From Oxytricha trifallax (Eukaryota > Ciliophora > Spirotrichea > Sporadotrichida > Oxytrichidae), in the NCBI GenBank assembly GCA_000711775.1, contig ARYC01000545.1:1-64000 (forward strand): 64,000 bases of DNA. The letters are read 5' to 3'. The translations under genes and the position numbers were made by a program. A model generated the notes under the pieces. The model was not told where the DNA came from and did no database searches. It saw nothing but the letters and a program-made list of their open reading frames with translations. Below are positions 11,997 to 23,342 of the stretch, one piece after another; within the stretch, counting starts at the first letter, position 1, and each line of letters begins with the position of its first letter.

Positions 11997-13893
11997 TACT
12001 TAATCCTAAATTCAAACATTAAAATAACTAAGACACTATTATTTTTTTATAAAGAATAAATTAGTAAATTCTTGATTTCCATAATATTAAAAATTTAAAA
12101 TTTAAAAAATGGAAAATAAAAATTATAGTTTATTCCATCCCTAAAATAATCAATTTCTCAATCTAATATTTAGAAATTGAAAAAAATAAAAACTATTAAA
12201 GATAATAAAAAACAGAAATAAATTTTGATTGAAATATTATAATTACTCTTTTTAGTATGTTATAAGAAAAATTATTTTTTATATTTTATTATATTGATCT
12301 TACAAACTCTAATTATTAATTTGAAATCTTTTAACTTAATTTTAATATTTATGAATCTCCTGGTCTCTCTTTGAAAGTATATGTGATACCTCTTATAAAT
12401 CTTTGATCTTGATAGCAAGCTCTTTCTTTTTCTTTTCGTACTGCTCTGCACTTACTTCCTTCTGCTGTGACAGGTCTTTCTCCTTATCGAAATGTTCATT
12501 TAGCATATTATTAAGACTTAATATTTTCTCATTCTTTTCTCTAATTTCCCTCTCATAATTTTCCTTCAGTTCCTTAAGCTACTTAGTAAGCATATTTTGA
12601 TCTTTCTTGTATTTATCTTCAAGCTTAGTTTTTTCCTCATTCATTTCTTACACTTTCTATTGTAGTTCATCTCTTATGGTGGTTATCTTCTTAATATGAT
12701 TGAGTTTCTCCATGATCTAGTCCTCGTACTAGTCCTTAAGTTGGCTTATCTTTTTGTCAGAGTCTTCACCTTTTCTGAGCTAATTCTTCAGCTCTTGTAG
12801 TCTGTTCTTTTCTTCAAGGATTTAAACCTCAAGCTTATTAACTTGCTTCTTTGACTCATCTTCAATATACTTTCTCTCACTTGTCAATTTCTAGTTTTCA
12901 GTATGCAATTTAGCAATCTATGCTTGATGTTCTTTGATTTTAGTGATGTGAGACTTAAGCTCTTTCTCCATTGATTATTGCTAGAAATTAGCTTCCTTAA
13001 GTTTTTTTGTTAGTTCTTGCTCTTTAGTCAGTCCTCTTTGATACTTCTCTTCTAAAATAGCTACTCTTGTTTTTATCAAGTCTTCACATCTCATTTTACT
13101 ATAAATAAAAATATATAGTGATGTCTCTTCTTCTCAAGGCCAAGCTGATCTTCAACTTCCATAAGTCTGCATTCGTATTACTGCTTAGTCTTCTCTAAAG
13201 CCTTATAGAAGTCTTAAGTCTTTTGTCTTAAGAATGAAAAGTTGTGCATGCAAACTTGATTTATCAAAGTTGCTGATTTTCTAACTTATTCTTCCAAGTT
13301 ATTCATAATTATAAGTTTTAAAACAGAATAATAGCTTTATTAATGTTCTGATTGATTCTGTTATTCTTCTCAAATAGCTTATCATTAAGTTCCTTAACTA
13401 AAACTTGTTAGTTCTTCTCCTTAATCTCCTCTGAGCAAATCACACATCCCTTGCAATTCTTTGATTTCGCAAGTGCCTCAAATTCTTTCTGCTTTCTAGC
13501 AAGAGCCTCCTCGGTCATTCTTTGAGCTTCAGAGAATTTCAATGAAGAATCCTTGAGTGTCTTTTGGAATTTCTCAATTTCTTCCTTCATCTTTTGGATG
13601 TCTCTCTCCTTGAGATTAAGCTTATTCAAGTTCTCTTTATCTTTCTGAGTCATTTATTAGAGTGAGCATTCTGCCTGCTCTGCTTTAGTGGTGAGATCCC
13701 TCACATTAGACTTGTGCTCTTCTTTTAGCATGTTAATTTCTTTTAAGAGAGTGTTGTACTTTCCTTGGAGTTCATCGTTCTGTCTTTGATTTTTATTTTA
13801 AGAGGAGCTTCCTCCGTCACCTAGTAGATTGAAGAAATCATCAAATTCACTTAAACTCAGATCTTCTATTTCTGGAAGATCTAAGTCATTCAT
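11146..13893 (-). CDS. Long coiled-coil protein
   Basis: Starts at ATG 13893 with an acidic head (MNDLDLPEIEDLSLSEFDDF), then almost continuous coiled coil: NKLNLKERDIQKMKEEIEKF, a single CxxC patch (KNCKGCVICSEE), NNLEEQVRKSA, then EEKYQRGLTKEQELTKKLKE and on to QEVSHILSKRDQEIH near 12350. A second block (MERIKKENESLQSQLMKLQR) resumes near 11900 and passes to a more globular C-terminal region (HECINFMSADEGIRVLFMP) ending at TGA 11146. At least three interruptions occur (about 13090-13110, 13290-13330 and 11930-12300); the last, about 400 bp with an (AT)n tract, could be an intron, an IES or a boundary between two genes. Likely a basal-body or cytoskeletal scaffold by composition only. It lies on the same strand as, and about 330 bp downstream of, the ATG11-like gene. 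Confidence 0.65.
11962..11997. repeat. (AT)n simple repeat
   Basis: A run of alternating A and T within the ~400 bp non-coding break of the coiled-coil gene. A shorter (AT)n tract lies near 14785-14806. Confidence 0.9.
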
Positions 13894-13899
13894 AAAATA

Positions 13900-14220
13900 A
13901 ATGCTAAACTAAGATTACTGATAAATATTATATATAGATTATCTATATATAATATTAATAATATGTTTGTGATTAAGGACTGGAATAAAAATTATTTTCT
14001 AAAAAAACAATACTTTGATTAATCTTGATCAAATTAATAGTAGCATCTTCATGCTTCCATAAATTATGTGGTAATAATAAATTTAAATCTATGATTGCTA
14101 ATTATCTTTAAATTATCTAACACATTCCATTAAAAATTATATAATAGTATACTAACTATACAAGTTTCAAAATACATTACACTTTTTATTATAAATTTTA
14201 ATTTTTTAGATATCGCGTAA
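13900..14220. other. Intergenic AT-rich stretch
   Basis: About 320 bp between the start of the coiled-coil gene and the end of the ATG11-like gene on the same strand. It begins with a short inverted repeat (ATATATAGATTATCTATATAT around 13928-13950) and holds no frame or RNA gene that I can support. Confidence 0.5.
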
Positions 14221-14223
14221 TCT

Positions 14224-16923
14224 TCAAATACAATATACTTAAGATTTGTTTAATAAGTTAGAGTTAGATTAAATAATTACCATATATTTATATACCATAA
14301 AAACGGCAATATGCAATTTGATTTTGTGATTGTTTCCTCCTTCTAGTTTGAGAACAGGTGTTGATTCTTCCAATTAGGGTAGGAAGTCGGTTGGTTTTTT
14401 GCGATTAAATTCATTCCTAAACATAGATCTGAATTCCCTTTCTTTGTGTATGAATTTTTGAATTCTCCCAACTTCTTACTCTACTAATTTTCTGAATCTC
14501 CTTCTTCTTTGTACCTCTACCAAGGATCTTTCGTAAGTTCTTGGGAGTTCAGAGGGTTGCTTCAAATACTAGAAATCTTTTTCAATCAAAACTATTATAC
14601 TATTTGCTGAATTATTAAATCAATGAAAATAAAATTTAATTTATTTTAGTTTATTTCATAATTATTGCTTAATATATCAAGGAAATGTCATTATAAGCAA
14701 AAATTGCAGTTATTATTTTGTATGCCTAATTTTTAACTCACTTCTCTATTATTTAAATCAATTAGCAAATGAATTTAATTTATCTTATATATATATATAT
14801 ATATCATTTTTTTAATTTCCCATTTAGTATTCACATAAAAGTGTATACCTTGATTATAATTATTTATTCAATTTTAATACTCGTAAATTTCTGTCAAATA
14901 AAAATTTACACAAAGATATAAGAAATCTGTAAATTTGTTTTTAAGTGTGAAATCTATTATTTCCGCAATTTAGAACTCGATACTTTTGATTAGCTATGAT
15001 TCTTTAAAATGCATTAATGTGTGGAAAATAATATTTTCATTACTATTTGTCAATATAAATAAAATTCTGATAAACAAAATAAACTTTTCTCATTATATTA
15101 CACTTTAGTAAACAATTTTTTAATTAAATTTTAGTTTAATCTAAAATTAATCATCATAGTATAAATTAAATTACATCTTAGGAACAAATAATAAGATTTA
15201 TTTACTTGTATCTGAGAGAACTCTTTAAATAACATAAAATTTGATATTTGTTATATTGAAAAAATGCATGTTTTGTGTTTAAATTCGAACCAATGTGTCA
15301 TTTAAATATCTGATAACTTCATGAGTAACATTATATTTCTTGAATTCTTTACGGGAATTTACATCTTTCTAATTTACCTTCTGGATTATAATATATTAAA
15401 TATAACAATAACACTATTTCTCTAAAATGATTGCTTAAGCATTTCTTTGTCTTAATAGTTATATTTGATCTAAAATCTTATCAAGTTATTTGCAGTGCTC
15501 CTCCATATTATTAGCCAAATCGGAATGCTCCTTGATCTTCCTCCTGAACTGCTCAATTAAGAATTGTTTATAATGTTAACTACATTTAATATATAATTTA
15601 AGATTACTGAATATTAGTGAGATACTATGAAGCGGCCTTTATGTCTTCTCTGCTTGGATCTGACCCACAAAGCTTGTTCAGATGTCTGTGCATTTCTTTT
15701 AAGTTCTCAAGTACTGTTGAAATTATGCTTATAATTAATGGCTCAGTGTCTTGCATCATATTCTCAATTTATTTGAGTAAATCCCTTTGTCTTTATTCAT
15801 CTAAACTGGCATCTTAAATTTTAACACCAAAAATATTTATGATAATAATTTCATTAGACATCAGTAGATCTAGGATTATCAAATACCCTATCCTTAGCAG
15901 CTTTAAAGTCCTTGTCAATTTTGTCCATTTTAGTCTTGAGACCTTCATTGCTTTTGGCACATGTATCTCTCCATTTATTCATAGCAGTTTCATCATAGTA
16001 GATGTCGGATAAGTATTTCTTGTTTTCTTTCACCAAAACAGGATGTAATTCGTATTTCTTCAAGTCCTCCAGTGCGTCTCTGTACACTTTAAGAATTTCA
16101 AGGTTTTACGAATAAACTTTCTGGAAGCTATTTCCCAGTGAATTTTTCTGGCTTTATAACACATTAATGTATAAGGAAATATTCATGATGATTATAGAGC
16201 ATATCATAGGTTGACTTAACTGACTTCTTAAGTAAATCAAAAGATATGACTTGCTAGTCAACATCCTTTAGTGATTTAAATCCTGCGCTTATGCTCTATT
16301 TAAATTTCTTGTATGCTTGTTTCAACAGCTGGTAATCATTGAAAAATGACTACTCAAAATTTTGAATTGTAGTCAAATCCACATCAGGGATCAAAGATGC
16401 AGCTGCGTAAATTGGCTTGAAATTGAATCTCTCTTCGATATCTGTTTCAATTAGTCCATTGTTAATAGCTAAAATAGTATTTAAATTAGATTTGTGATAT
16501 TCAAATATGATGATGAGAAAATGGAAATGAGTAAATTACAGATAAAGTTCGAATTTGCTTGCTTAGTCTTTTCTTCCTCAAAGTATTTCACAATATTTGA
16601 GTCAGTTCTTGTTTCATCGTACACATAAAGAGTCTATAAATAATATAGGATGGAGTCAAGTTCTTACAATAGGCTAATCATGTTTCATTTTCATGAAAAT
16701 AGTGTCATCCGAGCTACATGATGAGTAGTCAACTCCTTTTTCGTCAATTATGATTAAATTAACTTTTTCTATTCCGACTTCCTTTGAAATAAGTTCTTAT
16801 AGCTTAGAAAACCTGTAAAATTATTAATTGTAAAAACACAATTACTTACTTCTCATTTGGCTTGAATTTTTCTTGGATTTTGATGAGAGTACCAAGATCC
16901 CCCAGTCTGAGTTGCACCTCCAT
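14224..16923 (-). CDS. ATG11/RB1CC1 (FIP200)-like autophagy scaffold
   Basis: The minus strand from ATG 16923 reads a ubiquitin-like N-terminus (MEVQLRLGDLGTLIKIQEKF...VNLIIIDEKG), then a helical region with the APF1/ATG17-like signature (ELHPVLVKENKKYLSDIYYD, then MNKWRDTCAKSNEGLK), then further helices (LENLKEMHRHLNKL, EQFRRKIKEHSDLANNMEEH). The last exon, 14.6-14.25 kb, has the conserved ATG11 C-terminal motif: ELPRTYERSLVEVQRRRRFR followed by KLVEQEVGRIQKFIHKERE. In other eukaryotes this protein scaffolds the ATG1/ULK1 complex at the pre-autophagosome. Several short GT...AG introns occur. A gap of about 800 bp (14.6-15.4 kb) separates the two halves; whether it is an intron, IES or hides more exons is unresolved, and the protein is short for the family. 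The exact C-terminus (TGA at 14224) is uncertain. Confidence 0.75.
14600..15400. other. Non-coding gap inside the ATG11-like gene
   Basis: About 800 bp of AT-rich DNA with no convincing frame between the ATG17-like exons and the ATG11-domain exon. Candidate donor and acceptor sites exist (GTAAATT on the minus strand near 15385) but no pointer pair could be assigned with confidence. Confidence 0.45.
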
Positions 16924-17033
16924 TATGTAATTAGATTTAAAAGTTATACTTCAATTAAGCAAACCAATTTAAATTTGAAATTATTATATTCCTGAGATGC
17001 TCGTTAAATATTAATAATTAATCAGATTTTAAA

Positions 17034-17916
17034 ATGGGTAACACTGAGACATCTCATTCAGCATCACAAAGCTAGGACTTCCACAATCATTAATTCGAAA
17101 ATACCAATTCCTTAGACTTGGGAAGTTTTGACCCAAAGCCTTATATTAGGTAAATTATATGAAGTTATATAACGGTTTGAATAGTGAAGGAATCAGTTAG
17201 TCTGATGTGATAAATATTCGCTAAGTTTTTGAGAACTTGAGAGATGAGAACGACAGACCAAATGAAGTCAAATTAAGCAAATTATAACTTTTTCCTTTCT
17301 TCAATAAATCAGATCTATCAAGATTTCCAAGAGAAAGTGAGAGAATTTTAAATCAGATGAGAGATGGTGGTAATGGAGGAGAAGAGACTTACGACCCTTT
17401 CACAGGCAGAAATGTTGTTAACAATCAATAAGATGATTATAACAATAATTAAGATTCCCAACAGAAAAATATAGCTTTTAGCTCAAACTAAGAATAAAAC
17501 AAAGGTAAGTGATGATTTCTCAAATATAAGTAGCAAGCAAATTCCTAAATTTGGCTAATACATTATATGAATATTATTTTTTACTCATTTAATTAAAGTG
17601 CGAATGGAGAATAAAGGAATCGACTGTTAATCAATAATGTGCGGGTGCAGCAACCCAAAGCAAACAAACATGCAAGTTAAGGGCATTAGAGAAAGAGGAA
17701 TAACTTTTGATTAATTCTTTGAAATTATGGGAGAGAAAATGAGAGACTAAAAGTACCACTCTAACAGTCAAATTGTCTTTGAAAACAGTAAGTTAAGATA
17801 AATTTTTTATCAAATCATATTAGAGGAATCAAATGTCTCTTGCTTTTTGTGGCCACTTTTTGGGTAATAACAGCAATGAAATCTAAATTGCAAATGCATA
17901 GTATAGATTAGATTGA
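17034..17916 (+). CDS. MGN-start hypothetical protein, possible EF-hand relative
   Basis: Starts MGNTETSHSASQSQDFH, a consensus N-myristoylation start (Gly2, Asn3, Ser/Thr at 6-7). After a 40 nt intron the protein continues ISEGISQSDVINIRQVFENL then NRPNEVKLSKLQLFPF-like helix-loop text resembling calcineurin-B/CHP-type N-terminal EF regions, but no canonical DxDxDG loop is seen. A second intron (about 95 nt) and third (about 40 nt) precede MCGCSNPKQTNMQVKGIRER and SLAFCGHFLGNNSNE, ending at TGA 17914-17916. Divergent from the ATG11-like gene with 110 bp between starts. Function unknown; membrane association through acylation is an inference from the start motif. Confidence 0.65.
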
Positions 17917-18096
17917 AATAATCAATATGATAATTTCACATACCCACATATATAGTATTTATTTATCAATATCATAAAACTTACTCACTCATGAATTCAA
18001 ACATTAGTTTTCTATATTATGATAAATTTACCACAAATTTAATATCATAATCAAGAATAAAAATATTAATTTTAGTCAGAAATTTTTAAGTTTGTC

Positions 18097-20447
18097 ATGG
18101 CAGAGCAAATCAGAGTTTTGTTTCTCGGAGATGGTAATTAATTTTTTTGGGAATTAAAATTATTTATTTAAAAATTAGCAAAATCTTTTATATTTCGTTA
18201 CCCAAATATTTTTGAGTGTTAATAGAGTAAAAATAGAGGGAGTTGGAAAGACATCAATAATTATAACTCTTGTCTCAGAAACCTTTCCAAGAGTAGTGAA
18301 TAAAACATATCACCCAGTCATAATATCTCCAGATTTATACATGCTTCCGATTAATACATCTACCGTTCTCTTGGATTCCTCATGTATTATTTTTATGAGA
18401 AATTAAACATTATTAGCCAGTAAAGATGATGAGTAGATGACAGACAATGAAATCGAAAAAGCAAGTGTTATAATTCTTGTTTATGATGTAAATAATATTG
18501 AATGTATCAAGAGATTAAAAACATTTTGGATCCCTAGAATTATCAAAATGAATGAAAAAGTATGTCTTTAATGTTTAATTCACTCATTAGCATTTGAATT
18601 CATAAATTTTTATAGATCCCTATTATCTTAGTTGGTAATAAAGTTGACTTGAGGTCATCTCATGCTGAAAACGATTTAGAGTCCACACTTACACCATATT
18701 TCATGGAATTCAAGCAAGTTGAGATGGGAATTGAATGCTCAGCAAAAGGGTATATGAATTTGATTGATGTAATCTACTGTGCTCAAAGAGCAGTTTTATT
18801 CCCTATTTCTCCTTTATTCGACTCTATCACTAAGCAACTGAAGCCTGAATATGAGAGAGCTTTGCTCAGAATATTCAGGATATGTGATAAGGACTAAGAT
18901 GGGTACTTGAATGACTATGAGCTTTAAGAGTTTCAAACGTTAGTTTTTAAAGCGGAACTTCAAAAGAAACACATAACAGCACTGAAGGAAGTTCTGATTC
19001 ATGAGTGTGAAGAATATGATGAGGACTAATCTAAAAAGGGACTGAACTATGAAGCATTTAAATCCCTGCAAAAAGTGCTAATACAAAAGATGAAGCAACA
19101 GACTTGCTGGACTATACTAAGACACTTTGGTTATGACGATAAGCTGCTTATAAAAAGAGAATTATATGATGATAACACTGTCAAAGATGAAGAACTGGTG
19201 GGTTGCAAGAATATTGAATTGCAAAGAAGTGCAATTTAGTTCCTTGATAGACTTTTTGAATCTTATCAAAATCAGCATAAACGATTGGATGAAGCAAATA
19301 TGGAAAAGATTTTTGCAACAACTGAATTAAAACCCAGAAATACCCTGCAGATATTAATTTAAAATCTTAATTTTAAATAACTTTTTTATTGTAGGAAAGT
19401 TATTTACAAAATTTTATTATGGAATTATTTAATATGACGGAAAAATTAATATCACAAGTATGTGTTTAAATAAGGCATACCTTGGAGAGTTAAACTTGAA
19501 ACCCTTTATGAGAATGGTATATCAAGAGAATAGTGGATTGCATTATGGTAGAAGTTCCTAAGTTTAGATCCTAAAGATGCATTTAAGAATTTAGTTTATA
19601 TTGGCTACTAAGATAGATTTAGAGATGCAATTACAGTTTACAAATATAAAGAGAGTGATTTACTGAAAATTAGCAAGCGCAAAGTATTTAATGCCTTCAT
19701 CTTAGGGTAGCAGTATTGGGTAAAATTACATTTATTTGTAAAATATCTTTTAGCCAAATGTCCTAGATACATCAATCAATTCATAAGCTGAGCATTAATT
19801 GAACTAATTGCAAGAGAGGTCTATTGTCAAAGTAATACAAGATAGTTAAAACCAGAATAGAAGTCTCATTGTAAGATTAATAAACTTATTATAATTTATT
19901 TTAGCTCACTACTTTCTAAGATTCAGAGATATCAGCATTATCTAGAGACATTGAGAAGCTCAGAAAATGTGATGTTTTAGTTATCCTTTATGAAAATGAT
20001 CTCGATGGTAGACAATTTGCAGAGGACACAGCAGGAGCATTCTAGTCAAACATTCCTAAAATACTAATCTAAGTTAAAAATGAATAAGCATTGAGATAGT
20101 CAAATATACCTGATATGCAGTAGAATTTATAGAGTACTGCTTAGTAAATGAATATTACTATCTTCAAGGAAGTAATGCTTTCGAAAGAGGGAGATAATCA
20201 CAGAAAAGTTAAAGAAATTGAGGAACTAATACTTTCAGTAGCTATCGAACCTAGTAAAGGTATCTCATAACAAGGACTTGATCAAATTAAGCAACTGAAG
20301 AATGAGTCTGAATTCTGGTCATCCAGCTATGGAAGTCCAATAGGGATCAGTCTACTAATAACAGTCATTGGAGCAGGGCTGTTCTTTTTATATAAAATGA
20401 ATAAGAGTGGAGCTTTATCAATAGCTAAAAATGCATCTAAATAATGA
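18097..20447 (+). CDS. Miro-type mitochondrial Rho GTPase (RHOT/GEM1)
   Basis: Classic order: N-terminal GTPase, paired EF-hands, degenerate second GTPase, C-terminal membrane anchor. Seen: P-loop GDEGVGKTS (after removal of a ~107 nt intron), G4 motif VGNKVDLRSS, G5-like ECSAKGYMNL, EF-hand loop DKDQDGYLNDYE in RICDKDQDGYLNDYELQEF, then the EF-associated segment GIPWRVKLETLYENG with REQWIALWQKF and KNLVYIGYQ. The second GTPase lacks a proper P-loop (AFILGQQYW where GxxxxGKT is expected). A hydrophobic anchor (GISLLITVIGAGLFFLYKM) precedes the stop at 20445-20447, as in tail-anchored outer mitochondrial membrane Miro. In the family it couples mitochondria to motors and contact sites. Interrupted by about five GT...AG introns and a 93 bp IES (19372-19464). 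Gln codons include TAA within the EF-hand loop. Confidence 0.92.
19372..19464. other. IES, 93 bp, pointer TTTAAATAA
   Basis: The 9 bp repeat TTTAAATAA at 19372-19380 and 19465-19473 is read as Phe-Lys-Gln in both copies. Excision joins ...QNLNFK to QGIPWRVKLETLYENG, recovering the Miro EF-region motif. The insert itself contains a deceptive open stretch (GKLFTKFYYG...) in another frame. Confidence 0.85.
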
Positions 20448-20449
20448 AT

Positions 20450-21085
20450 TACTTAAATTTTAAGCAATTTTCGAAATACTTTGATCAAAAGATATTCGAA
20501 ATTGAGGATGATTTAAATTTATTTCATTATTCATGATTTTGAAACCCCAAGATTTCAAGAAATTTAATCATACTTATTTTATAGTGAGTGTCCGAATAAG
20601 TGTTTTTGGTAATTTATATATATTTAACTACTAGTTACATCAATTGTAGATAATTCTATTTTTTCTAAATAAGTAAACCAATAGATTTATTTATTTAGAA
20701 TTAAAATCAGTTGATTTATCATTATATTTAATATATTACAATAAGTCATTAAAAATTTATTATGTACTCTATTTTTATAATAAAAACTATATAACTTAAA
20801 AAAGGATTTATTGAATCTTTACCTTATGAATCACAAATCTTAATTTGAATACTTTTATATAAATATTCATTTGATTATAAATGAACAATTAATAATAATT
20901 TCCTACTAATGTTATGCGTTTTAATTACATGCCAATATAAGAATAAGTATAGATAAGATGTCTGATAAAATCTAAGAAAGATATAAAGAGAAAACATGCG
21001 ATTTAATTTAATTACTTATAGAAGACAAATGTATACACTTATAAGTAACATCACCTATAATGGTTTATTGCTTTATTGAGGGGGT
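20450..21085. other. Intergenic AT-rich stretch
   Basis: About 640 bp between the convergent Miro and MBF1 genes. No frame, repeat or RNA gene that I can support; it presumably holds both 3' untranslated regions. Confidence 0.5.
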
Positions 21086-21088
21086 GTT

Positions 21089-21541
21089 TCAGAACTGATT
21101 TGGTCTCTTCTTCTTTTGGCCACCTCTGCCTCTTGGGATCTTAACTCCGAGAGCTTTCTCTATCCTGTTGATGACATCTGGGTTGTATGCTGCTTCACCT
21201 GATTCGATATCAACGATTGTTCCAGTCTTCTCATTCACAGCCTTGGCAAGTTGAGCTTGAGTCATTTCTTTCTCTAATCTAGCCTTTTGAACTGCCTTAG
21301 CGCAATCAAGGGAGATCTTCTCGTACTTAATTTCCTCTCCGTCATCGTCTCTCAAATAATCAAAATCAGCGATGGCACTGGCTTGCTTATTAGTTGATTG
21401 ACTGACATGGGCAGCACCAGTTTACTTAACTGGACCAGCTCTCAAATGATTTCCTGAAGCACCACCGTAGGAGATGCCGTCATTATCTTGCTTTGGCTTC
21501 TTTTGCTTCTTGGGTTTTGCCTTGACTTCGTTCCAATCCAT
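21089..21541 (-). CDS. mbf1: Multiprotein bridging factor 1 (MBF1/EDF1)
   Basis: An uninterrupted 150-codon gene, the usual MBF1 length. MDWNEVKAKPKKQKKPKQ matches the family N-terminus (D-W-D/N-x-V). The C-terminal Cro/C1-type helix-turn-helix is clear: KAVQKARLEKEMTQAQLAKA, then VNEKTGTIVDIESGEAAYNP and VINRIEKALGVKIPRGRG. MBF1 bridges TBP and bZIP-type activators and also protects translating ribosomes from frameshifting at collided ribosomes. Here TAA at about 21425 (in the linker) is read as Gln. Stop TGA is at 21089-21091. No intron or IES is present, making it the cleanest proof of the genetic code in the window. Confidence 0.95.
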
Positions 21542-21714
21542 TTATTTAATTTATGATTTATGATTGATAAAATATTTGAGTCAAATCACTTTAATCCAGA
21601 ATAAACCAATCACTCGCTATTTATAAATCTATTGCACTTCTAAGGCATGTTGAATGCTTAAAATAATGAAAAAATCCAAATATGTTCACAAAAATAAATA
21701 TAGTATTAATTGTT

Positions 21715-22362
21715 TCATTAATTTTCTTCAGTATCCAATTTAGGACTTGAGTACAACATAGAACTTTTCCTTTTTTACTATTTTACATATGAACCATCGC
21801 TTTGATAACTTTCCACATCAACTTAATTTATACTAACGTGATTAGTAGTGGAACTTCTGTTTTTATGAACTTTTTCTACTTCTTTTATAGTAATCTCTAA
21901 ATCACTTTCGTTTTCCTCTGTAATTTAATCAGAGAGTTTTCTAGAGGCTAGATGATGCAAATAATCTCTGTATTCATCTATTTCTTTGTTATTTTATTTG
22001 CAGCGTCTGCACATCAAGATAATGAAAATAAATGTGAGGATGACGCTCACAACTACTAAAATCACTATAGTTTTAATTTTGAGTACTCAAATTAAATAGG
22101 ATATTATATTTATAAAGATAGTTCGTAGTGATTGAGTAGATTCAGGTTTTTCGAATGAGCATATTCCTTCGTTACAATAAAATTCACACTCATAAGAATG
22201 CTCACACAACATGCCATTACATCTCCTAGAATCTGCTCTCTCATCAAAGATGCACACTGCATTCAGTTAGTTCAAAAATACCAAGAATTATATAAGCAAA
22301 AGCTTTATAAAATGAGAGGAAAATGGTAATTTTAAGTTGTTATGTATGCTAGATAAATCCAT
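21715..22362 (-). CDS. Small single-pass membrane protein with cysteine-rich ectodomain
   Basis: From ATG 22362: a hydrophobic signal sequence (FIKLLLIQFLVFLNQLNAV), then a compact ectodomain with eight or so cysteines (RRCNGMLCEHSYECEFYC followed by NEGICSF), a transmembrane helix (TIVILVVVSVILTFIFIIL) with MCRRCK just inside, and a charged cytoplasmic tail (EIDEYRDYLHHL...ENESDLEITIKEVEKVHKNR) to TGA 21715. The cysteine pattern resembles EGF/Dickkopf-like mini-domains, but I cannot assign a family. An in-frame TGA before the membrane helix lies inside a 51 bp IES (22067-22117), so it is removed on excision. Likely a cell-surface receptor or adhesion-type protein; this is inferred from topology. 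Confidence 0.7.
22067..22117. other. IES, 51 bp, pointer ATAGTT, removes an in-frame TGA
   Basis: ATAGTT at 22067-22072 and 22118-22123 (AACTAT on the coding strand). Excision keeps the frame and joins STQSLRT directly to IVILVVVSVILTF, removing an otherwise fatal TGA. No GT...AG intron fits. Confidence 0.82.
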
Positions 22363-22471
22363 TACTTTAATTATTATAAGCTTTAATATTGAATCTTTAA
22401 ATTAATATTTATTTAAAGTTAAGAGAAAGGATTATAATTTTAATTTTTAAAACTTAAATCGGATCAATAGA

Positions 22472-23187
22472 ATGGAAAGTTCCAATCCTTATTATGAGGA
22501 ATGGAAGAAAACAGCAACATATTCAAACGGTTTTATGAGAGTATGGGAATTTTAATTTTTGTATCAATAATTATAGAAAACTAGAGAAGAGGAATAGTAT
22601 AAGAGAAACAAGGAGAATTTCTTTGGATGTGGGGAAATCGATTGGTAAAGACGTTAGGAATTGATTGAAGCAAACAAGCAACCTGACCCCAAGAGCTTGG
22701 TAAAAACTTAATTTATGCTCGACAAAACTCAAGCACAAAATCGTAAGAAAATGATAATCTCTTAAATTTCTATTAGCTTTGAACAAGTATGAAGGATCTG
22801 ATCATTTCAAAACATCCAATTAGTTTTTCCAAAATCAGACGATGAAATCTTCTTAGTAGCTTCGTGAAACTTCTTCTACATTTCAATCAACTATTGATTA
22901 ACTTCAGTAAGCAATTCGATTTTTCTAGAAATTTCTATAGTCCAAGCGTAGTTGAGGTTTCAGCCAAGAGAACTGCCCCAATTTGGAAAACAGAGTAGTA
23001 TAAGGACGATAACTTTAGAAAAATGCTAAACAATACAATTAGCAGATAAGTGTTCCAATACGATGCAGAAATTGCATAGAAGCTCAGATGTAACAAACAT
23101 AACATTAGAGTGACTAACATCTCTGAGTATTCAAATGCCATCAATAGAGGCAGTGTATTCATAAACCCTAAGTTTTAAAGCTGCTGA
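22472..23187 (+). CDS. Tandem paralogue A, hypothetical ciliate protein
   Basis: MESSNPYYEEWKKTATYSNG starts a ~210-residue protein with GT...AG introns of 34-40 nt (one at about 22542) and a third near 22887. Conserved parts shared with paralogue B: KSLVKTQFMLDKTQAQN, an Asn-Lys-Tyr motif, a Gln/Ser-rich linker, then VVEVSAKRTAPIWKTEQYKD and HNIRVTNISEYSNAINRGSV ending NPKFQSC. Intron positions match those of paralogue B, proving tandem duplication. No domain known to me; composition fits a soluble structural or ciliary protein. Unlike paralogue B, this copy has no IES in the first exon, so it serves as an outgroup control. Confidence 0.8.
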
Positions 23188-23342
23188 AAATATTCTAGAA
23201 ATTTGCATAGAAATAAAAAGTTTACTCAATATTTTAAATTCAAAAATTTCTTAAAAAAACATTGATATGTGCTAAAATGATATTTAAGTATCTTGAGATA
23301 AAATGCAAAATAAAATAATTTAATTGTTAACTTTCTTAATAA

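Noticed and set aside
22116-22139. TACTCAA direct repeats (7 bp) as the IES pointer of the membrane protein
   Set aside because: Excision there shifts the frame away from the transmembrane helix; the AACTAT pair gives an intact protein.
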